A DNA stretch of 14,042 nucleotides, from NCBI GenBank assembly GCA_025454565.1, contig JALOOE010000011.1, positions 1 to 14,042 on the forward strand, read 5' to 3'. The DNA comes from Anaerolineae bacterium (lineage in GTDB: Bacteria; Chloroflexota; Anaerolineae; CG2-30-64-16). A model generated the notes under the pieces. It did no database searches, was not told the DNA's origin, and saw only the letters and a program-made list of their open reading frames with translations. Below are positions 6,054 through 10,962 of the stretch, piece by piece (the stretch's first letter is position 1; the number at the start of each line of letters is the position of its first letter). Both the position numbers and the translations under genes were made by a program.

Positions 6054-7574
6054 CTAACCTTTGCGGCCATGACAGTGCTTGTACTTCTTGCCGCTGCCGC
6101 AAGGACACGGCTCGTTGCGGCCGACCTTGCGCTGGCTCGTGTCCGAGCTTGCCCCCTTCGATGGTTTCGGCGCCGCCGGGGCTGTGGGCAGAGGCGGCTC
6201 GGAGGGTGGAATGATGCCCTGGTGTAGATCGGCCAGCGCCTCCTCAGCGCTTTCGCCCATGAGGATTTGATCCGCCGGTGATAGGTCGCTCCTTCGACAT
6301 GTTTCCTGTACCTTTTCCCAACAACGCATCGCCTCTGGAATATCACGGCGCATTCCGGCGAGCTGCGCCATGCCGAGCCAGGCCTCGGCAGCATCGGGAT
6401 CGAGGCGTAGAGCCTGCGTATACGCTGATTCGGCCTGACCATGCCGGCCAAGTATCTTGTATAAATTGCCGAAACCGACGTACAATGAGACGTCCTCTGG
6501 CTGCCGGGCCAGTTCTCGTTGATAGCGTTCGATCGCCTCCTGCGGGTGCATCGGCCCCCAACGGGTGGTGAAGTTCAGGAACGTCACCCGTTGGTTCTCG
6601 CGCAAGAAACCTCCACCATCAGGAAACCGCAGCGCCAGCAGGCTTGCCGTCACTGCCATGTGTCCCATCGTGCCCAATTCATACTGATCTACCGCGCCAC
6701 ACTTCGGGCAGATGACGTGCTGGGGGATGATAAGCGGATCGTACTTGTCCTTTTTCTTGTCGTCGTTGGCGGTGCCCAGATCGTAGTAGACCTTGGGGAA
6801 GATATGCTCGCGTTCGCGGCCACACACCTTGCACTTGAGCACCAGCCGCACACCGGGTTCATCGCGCGGTTTGGGCGGCGCGCTGAAATCGAGCGGCGGC
6901 CCCATCTCGAAATCGCGCTCCACATCCTCCAGTCCGATGATCTGTCCATCCACGCGGTCTTCGGCATACGCCCGGCGGATCGCCTCGTACGCGCTGAGCG
7001 CCTTCAGATCGCCCAGATCAGCGATGACGAAGGCCGTGACAACCTCCTCGTCGCCATTGACGCCGGCATCAGGCCGATCGAGAAATGCTGTCAGGCACGC
7101 GATGATCTCATCCCGTGCCGCTGGATGCGTCTGTGCGATGGCGACCAGCGCGTTCGATGCCGCGCCGCGGGCATTGGTGTCGTGCTCCCGGTCGGCCAGG
7201 TAGGCGTGGAGCACCGGGAGCGCCGCCGGGCCGATGGCGGCATAGACCGCCGGCAACTTCTCGCCAACCCAATCATCTTCGGTGTCGAGACAGGCGGTCA
7301 GTGGCTCGGCGGCCTCGGCCGGACCCAGCTCGCCCAGCACATTGAGCGCATGGTAGGGTGCCCAAACCGCCCGATCGTGTTCATCGCGCATATTCAGGTC
7401 GTCGTCGAGCACCATGCGGATCAGATCGGGCGCGTACTCGGCGAGCGGTTCGGCAATTGGGCGATAATCCATGTCTTCGCTGACCTTGCCGAGGGAGAGA
7501 AGCCCCGCCATCGCCGCTGGATAGCGGGTCAGCGCAGGATCGGGATTGGTTTTGTGAGACAGAAACTTGACCAT
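6054..7574 (-). CDS. HEAT-like / zinc-ribbon / TPR / SEC-C multidomain protein of unknown function
   Basis: A 506-residue cytoplasmic protein with a composite layout. Residues ~35-210 are alpha-helical HEAT-like repeats (for example AVWAPYHALNVLGELGPAEAAEPL). Residues ~244-300 hold two CxxCG knuckles (C248/C251 and C289/C292), probably one zinc ribbon. Residues ~343-425 are TPR-like (YVGFGNLYKILGRHGQAESAYTQALRLDPDAAEAW). A Pro/Ala/Ser linker leads to a C-terminal SEC-C zinc motif (C490, C492, C501, H502 in EPCPCGSGKKYKHCHG), the same module as the SecA tail. SEC-C modules often mediate protein or ribosome contacts. The ATG at 7574 is chosen because a GAGG box lies nine bases upstream; the in-frame GTG two codons earlier is too close to it. 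It leads an operon with rlmN. The family is recognised by parts only; the function is unknown. Confidence 0.85.
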   Translation of the reverse strand: MVKFLSHKTNPDPALTRYPAAMAGLLSLGKVSEDMDYRPIAEPLAEYAPDLIRMVLDDDLNMRDEHDRAVWAPYHALNVLGELGPAEAAEPLTACLDTEDDWVGEKLPAVYAAIGPAALPVLHAYLADREHDTNARGAASNALVAIAQTHPAARDEIIACLTAFLDRPDAGVNGDEEVVTAFVIADLGDLKALSAYEAIRRAYAEDRVDGQIIGLEDVERDFEMGPPLDFSAPPKPRDEPGVRLVLKCKVCGREREHIFPKVYYDLGTANDDKKKDKYDPLIIPQHVICPKCGAVDQYELGTMGHMAVTASLLALRFPDGGGFLRENQRVTFLNFTTRWGPMHPQEAIERYQRELARQPEDVSLYVGFGNLYKILGRHGQAESAYTQALRLDPDAAEAWLGMAQLAGMRRDIPEAMRCWEKVQETCRRSDLSPADQILMGESAEEALADLHQGIIPPSEPPLPTAPAAPKPSKGASSDTSQRKVGRNEPCPCGSGKKYKHCHGRKG

Positions 7575-7728
7575 ATGCACCTACCTCATCATTACCTGAA
7601 CCTTGTCTGAAGGTCACGGCATGGCAATCCGTGCCAGATACCGCTATGGCTCAAGGGTATCACACCCTATCGCGAAGGTCAATGCCCCACTACCGCGTTA
7701 GCGCTGCTTTCGTCTTTCGTCTCCCTGG

Positions 7729-7737
7729 TGGTATAAT
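7729..7737 (+). promoter_or_regulatory. Extended -10 promoter of the chelatase gene
   Basis: TGG followed by a perfect TATAAT (7732-7737) forms an extended -10. The hexamer 17 bp upstream (TTCGTC, 7709-7714) is a poor -35 and falls in the CTTTCGTC repeat, so recognition would rely on the extended -10. Transcription should start near 7744, about 25 nt before the GTG start. Confidence 0.75.
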
Positions 7738-7768
7738 TACATCGGAAATCCAAACCGGAGCATTGCCT

Positions 7769-8884
7769 GTGCCACCGATCCGACCGTATCCCTTCACCGC
7801 TATCGTCGGCCAGGAGCGCATGAAGCGCGCCCTGATCTTGAACGCCATCAGCAACGCCATCGGCGGGGTGTTGATCCGCGGCGAACGCGGCACCGCCAAA
7901 TCCACCGCGGCGCGCGCGCTGGCCGCGCTCTTGCCCGAGATCGAGGTGGTGGCCGATTGTCCCTTCGCCTGCGATCCCAGCGGCCTCGATTCGCTGTGCG
8001 ACAATTGCCGAGACCGGCTGGCCGCCGGCGAGAAGCTGCCGACGACCCCCCGGCGCACCCGCTTCGTCGATCTGCCCGTCAGCGCGACCGAAGATCGCGT
8101 CGTCGGCACACTTGACATCGAGAAGGCCATCCAGCACGGCGAGCGCCACTTCGAGCCGGGCGTGCTGGCCGCGGCCAATCGCGGTCTGCTCTACGTCGAC
8201 GAGGTCAACCTGCTCGATGATCACGTGGTCGATCTGCTGCTGGATTCGGCAGCGATGGGCGTCAACGTGGTCGAGCGTGAGGGGATCAGCTTCAGCCATC
8301 CTGCCCGCTTCATGCTGGTGGGCACCATGAATCCCGAAGAAGGGGATCTGCGGCCGCAGCTTCTCGACCGCTTCGCCCTCTGCGTGGACATGCACGGCAT
8401 CCACGACCCGCGGCAGCGCGTGGCCATCGTTGAGCGCCGGGTGGCCTACGAATCGGACCCCGAAGGCTTCTACCAGGAATGGGAGCCGCGCGAAGATCAG
8501 CTCTCGCTGGAGATTGCGGCCGCGCGCGATCGCCTGCTTCGGGTGACGCACACCCAGCGCGACCTCTTCACCATCGCACAACTCACGACCTCCTTCAAAG
8601 TGGACGGCCATCGCGCTGATATCGTCATCCTGAAGACCGCCCGCGCGCACGCCGCCTGGGCGAGCCGATTGGCGATCCAGGAGCAGGACATCCTGTTAGC
8701 CGCCGAGTTGGCGCTGCCGCATCGCCTCAAGCGCCAGCCGTTCGAGGAAGCGGTGATGGATTCGGGGCAGCTCGAAGATCGGCTGAAGAAAGCGCGCGCC
8801 GAGGCGCCCGCCGAAACGCCGCCGCCATCTCCGGACGAGTCGCAACAGACTACGTCCAGCGTAAAAAAAGCACCGGGCCGCTAA
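7769..8884 (+). CDS. Cobaltochelatase/Mg-chelatase AAA+ subunit (ChlI/BchI type), zero-frame product
   Basis: AAA+ ATPase motor of a CobN- or ChlH-type metal chelatase, 371 residues. Walker A is GERGTAKST (38-46), Walker B LLYVDE (140-145), with the ChlI helix-2 insert VVGTLDIEKA, LVGTMNPEEGDLRPQLLDRF covering sensor 1 and the arginine finger, and a C-terminal lid. A four-Cys insert (C64, C68, C77, C80: CPFAC...CDNC), absent from classical BchI, is typical of the putative-cobaltochelatase family in which ChlI and ChlD halves are fused. The start is the GTG at 7769 with GGAG eight bases upstream; in-frame codons back to 7631 precede the promoter -10 and cannot be translated from it. A Pro/Ser-rich tail ends at TAA 8882-8884, five codons past an A7 slippery site, so this is probably the termination product of a longer gene. 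cobN and cobalamin genes are not in the window. Confidence 0.93.
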   Translation: MPPIRPYPFTAIVGQERMKRALILNAISNAIGGVLIRGERGTAKSTAARALAALLPEIEVVADCPFACDPSGLDSLCDNCRDRLAAGEKLPTTPRRTRFVDLPVSATEDRVVGTLDIEKAIQHGERHFEPGVLAAANRGLLYVDEVNLLDDHVVDLLLDSAAMGVNVVEREGISFSHPARFMLVGTMNPEEGDLRPQLLDRFALCVDMHGIHDPRQRVAIVERRVAYESDPEGFYQEWEPREDQLSLEIAAARDRLLRVTHTQRDLFTIAQLTTSFKVDGHRADIVILKTARAHAAWASRLAIQEQDILLAAELALPHRLKRQPFEEAVMDSGQLEDRLKKARAEAPAETPPPSPDESQQTTSSVKKAPGR

Positions 8885-8919
8885 CTGAACAGTCAGAGTC
8901 GCCTACCTCGGCTAGCGGC
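8863..8919 (+). promoter_or_regulatory. Predicted programmed -1 ribosomal frameshift signal
   Basis: The heptamer A AAA AAA (8863-8869) is in the X XXY YYZ register of the ChlI frame. After a 7-nt spacer, GCCGCTA (8877-8883) can pair perfectly with TAGCGGC (8913-8919) across a 29-nt loop. The zero-frame stop TAA (8882-8884) lies in the stem. Slipping back one base reads AGC at 8869 and continues in an open frame to 9846. Programmed frameshifting in chlD-type chelatase genes has been reported; this instance is inferred from sequence. Confidence 0.78.
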
Positions 8920-9846
8920 AATCCACTCGACGAAGGATCTCCACAAACGGCCGGCAACGGCCCGCAACCTCAGAAGCCGGTGAAGATCGGCGCCGATTTC
9001 CAGGCGAAGCGGCTCGATACGCCCCTGGACAAGTTGACGCGCAAGGCCGCCGGCAAACGCAGCGTCACGCTGACTCAGCGCAAACGTGGCCGCTATGTGC
9101 GAGCCAAGCCGATGCAAGGCCGGCCCGAGGACCTGGCCTTCGACGCAACCATCCGCACTGCTGCGCCCTTCCAGCGCCGCCGCTCGGTCGAGCGCGCCCA
9201 GCGCAAGGTGGCGTTCGTCGTGAAGCGCCACGACATGCAGAAGAAGGTGCGTGTGCGCCGCGCCTCGAACCTCGTGCTCTTCGTGGTGGACGCATCGTGG
9301 AGCATGGCTGCGGCCGAGCGGATGGAGGCCACCAAGGGCGCCATCATTTCACTGCTGCACGACGCCTATCAGCGCCGCGATCAGGTGGGGCTGGTGGTAT
9401 TCCAGCGTGAGGAAGCGCGTACCGTACTGCCGCCCACCTCCAGCGTCGAACTGGCCCAGCGCGCGCTGCGCGACATCCCGGTCGGCGGCAAGACGCCGCT
9501 CTCGGCCGGCCTGCTCGCCGCCTATCGCGTCTGCACGTTGGCCCAGCGCCGCGATCCCGAGACCAAGCCGCTCATCATCATCCTGACCGACGGCGCGGGC
9601 AACGTCTCCGTCACCGGCATGCCGCCTCAGGAAGAGGCCGGCCGTATGGCGCTCATGATCAAAGACAGCCACCTGCGGACTATTGTCGTCAACATGGAGC
9701 ATCCCGCGTTCGACCGCGGCCTGGCGCAACAACTCGCCAATGCACTCGGCGGGCCGTGCTACGCCCTGCCGGAGCTCAAGGCTGATGCGTTGGTGAAGAC
9801 GGTAAAGAACGAGTTGGGCAGCGGCGGCGAGGAGCGGAGGGGATGA
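8869..9846 (+). CDS. VWA half of cobaltochelatase medium subunit (ChlD type), expressed by -1 frameshift from 7769
   Basis: With the AAA+ half (7769-8869, frame 0) joined at the slippery site, this gives a 692-residue ChlI-ChlD fusion. A Ser/Pro/Gln/Gly-rich linker (about 368-405) precedes a basic segment (LTQRKRGRYVRAKPM) and the von Willebrand A domain. Its MIDAS metal site is intact: DASWS (508-512), the Thr in GGKTPLS, and the Asp in ILTDGAGN. In the chelatase, this domain contacts the large subunit while the AAA+ half joins the hexamer. Independent start at the GTG at 8980 is unlikely: no ribosome-binding site precedes it, and the frame is open without a stop all the way back through the slippery site. 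The length agrees with single-frame fused cobaltochelatases. The alternative is that the A7 run is miscalled and the gene is a plain fusion. Confidence 0.85.
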   Translation, partial: STGPLTEQSESPTSASGNPLDEGSPQTAGNGPQPQKPVKIGADFQAKRLDTPLDKLTRKAAGKRSVTLTQRKRGRYVRAKPMQGRPEDLAFDATIRTAAPFQRRRSVERAQRKVAFVVKRHDMQKKVRVRRASNLVLFVVDASWSMAAAERMEATKGAIISLLHDAYQRRDQVGLVVFQREEARTVLPPTSSVELAQRALRDIPVGGKTPLSAGLLAAYRVCTLAQRRDPETKPLIIILTDGAGNVSVTGMPPQEEAGRMALMIKDSHLRTIVVNMEHPAFDRGLAQQLANALGGPCYALPELKADALVKTVKNELGSGGEERRG

Positions 9847-9862
9847 GGAGCGGGGGGAGCGG

Positions 9863-9885
9863 GTGACAGGGTGACAGGGTGACGG
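9863..9885 (+). repeat. GTGACAGG tandem repeat between the chelatase and transporter genes
   Basis: Two perfect 8-bp GTGACAGG units (9863-9878) and a third truncated copy (GTGACGG). Each unit offers an in-frame-independent GTG, so the transporter start is ambiguous. The following 40 bp are built of ACACG/CAATACG-like units. Confidence 0.7.
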
Positions 9886-10892
9886 AATACGCAACACGTA
9901 CCACGCAATACGTTTCGCGCATCACACAGCGCGGCTCGCGCCAACTCCTCGCCGACGCTGCGCTGCTCGGCGTCACTGCCATCTGGGGTGCGACCTTCGT
10001 CATGGTCAAGGACGCGGTCGCCAGCTTCCCGGTCTTCAGCTTCATGACGCTGCGGTTTGTGTGCGCGGCGCTGGTGCTGTTGCCGTTCGTTCTTTTGCGG
10101 CAGGGGGGCAGAGGGGCAGGGGGGCAGAGGGGCGAGGTAACCGGCGGGGGCTTGCCCGCTCGCTCCGCGCCTCCCTCATTCTTCTCCTCCCCTTCGCTCC
10201 TCCTTTCCTCCGTTTCCCTGCTCATCGGCATTGCCCTCTTCGCCGGCTATGCCTTTCAGACTGCCGGCCTGCACCTGACGACGCCGGCCAAGGCGGGTTT
10301 CATTACGGGGCTGTCGGTGGTAATCGTGCCGGTGGTGGCGGCGTTGTGGCTGCGCCAGGCGCCGGAGCGCAACGCGTGGTTGGGCGTAGGCCTGGCGATG
10401 GTCGGTCTTGCATTGTTATCCCTGCAGAACGGCCTCGCCATCGCATCGGGCGACCTGCTGGTGTTCTGCTGCGCGCTCGCTTTTGCCGCACACATCCTGC
10501 TCACCGGCCGTTTCGCGCCGCAATTCGACCCGGTGCTGCTCACGTTCGGGCAGATCGTTGTGGTGATGCTGTTGAGTGGGGTCGCGGCGCTGCTGTTCGA
10601 TGTGCGTCCAGCCGGTGGCCTGACCTCACTTTTCGTTGGGGTAACCGGGCAGGTGCTCTTTGCCGCGGTGTTCACCGGCCTCTTCGCCACATCGCTGGCC
10701 TTCGGCGTCCAGACGGTGGCCCAGCGCTTCACATCCGCCACGCACACCGCGTTGATCTTCGCCGCCGAGCCGGTGTTCGCTGCGTTGTTCAGCTTCCTGC
10801 TGATCGGCGAACTGCTGGGGCCGCGACAGTTGTTCGGCTGCGGGCTCATCCTGGCGGGGATGGTTGTGGCGGAGATGCGGCCGGTCAGATAA
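9879..10892 (+). CDS. EamA/DMT superfamily transporter
   Basis: Integral membrane drug/metabolite transporter with two EamA repeats and about ten predicted helices; the substrate is unknown. The first helix is LLADAALLGVTAIWGATFVMVK (residues ~23-44). The second EamA half includes LVFCCALAFAAHILL and ends with the conserved ATHTALIFAAEPVFAALFSFLLIGE and LFGCGLILAGMVVAE. The first 17 residues (TEYATRTTQYVSRITQ) are repeat-encoded, so the GTG at 9879 is a provisional start with no clear ribosome-binding site. Residues ~75-112 (GGRGAGGQRG... then Ser/Pro/Leu-rich) are a second repeat-derived insertion, lying between helices 2 and 3 where family members have a short loop. The rest is in frame and intact. 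The start lies 32 bases after the chelatase stop, so cotranscription is likely, and a terminator follows. Confidence 0.9.
   Translation: MTEYATRTTQYVSRITQRGSRQLLADAALLGVTAIWGATFVMVKDAVASFPVFSFMTLRFVCAALVLLPFVLLRQGGRGAGGQRGEVTGGGLPARSAPPSFFSSPSLLLSSVSLLIGIALFAGYAFQTAGLHLTTPAKAGFITGLSVVIVPVVAALWLRQAPERNAWLGVGLAMVGLALLSLQNGLAIASGDLLVFCCALAFAAHILLTGRFAPQFDPVLLTFGQIVVVMLLSGVAALLFDVRPAGGLTSLFVGVTGQVLFAAVFTGLFATSLAFGVQTVAQRFTSATHTALIFAAEPVFAALFSFLLIGELLGPRQLFGCGLILAGMVVAEMRPVR
10101..10215. repeat. Purine-arm / pyrimidine-arm low-complexity element inside the transporter gene
   Basis: Two perfect copies of the 16-mer CAGGGGGGCAGAGGGG (10102-10117, 10118-10133) are followed by about 35 bp of mixed sequence. 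A C/T-rich tract (about 10168-10213) follows, roughly complementary in composition to the first arm. It is translated as the non-conserved loop between helices 2 and 3. Confidence 0.75.
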
Positions 10893-10910
10893 GTGCGCCC
10901 GGCAAGCAGA

Positions 10911-10941
10911 GGGGGCTCCCCGGTCGGGAAGCCCCCTTTTT
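10911..10941 (+). terminator. Rho-independent terminator after the transporter gene
   Basis: GGGGGCT (10911-10917) pairs with AGCCCCC (10930-10936), extended by CCC/GGG across a one-base bulge, with a short CGGTC loop, followed by TTTTT (10937-10941). It closes the chelatase-transporter transcription unit; the minus-strand exit of the hairpin has no T-tract, so it does not serve the convergent peptidase gene. Confidence 0.9.
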
Positions 10942-10962
10942 ATTCTCCCAACCTTGTGTCGA

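Noticed and set aside
6519..7610. 363-residue plus-strand reading frame opposite the SEC-C protein gene
   Set aside because: His/Arg/Gln-rich shadow of the real minus-strand gene; no recognisable domain.
7597..7616. Imperfect palindrome ACCTT-GTCTG-AAGGT near the SEC-C gene start
   Set aside because: Only a 5-bp core match; too weak to call an operator.
7631..7768. Upstream 46-codon extension of the AAA+ subunit
   Set aside because: It lies mostly upstream of the TATAAT box and has no conserved sequence; GTG 7769 has a well-placed GGAG box.
7679..8650. 323-residue minus-strand reading frame opposite the chelatase gene
   Set aside because: Shadow of the AAA+ gene, whose Walker motifs fix the coding strand.
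8980..9846. VWA protein as an independent gene starting at GTG 8980
   Set aside because: No ribosome-binding site, and the same frame is open back through the slippery site; the frameshifted fusion explains it better.
7769..9846. Magnesium chelatase of bacteriochlorophyll synthesis
   Set aside because: The four-Cys insert, the fused layout and the absence of any bch/chl neighbours point to the cobaltochelatase type instead.
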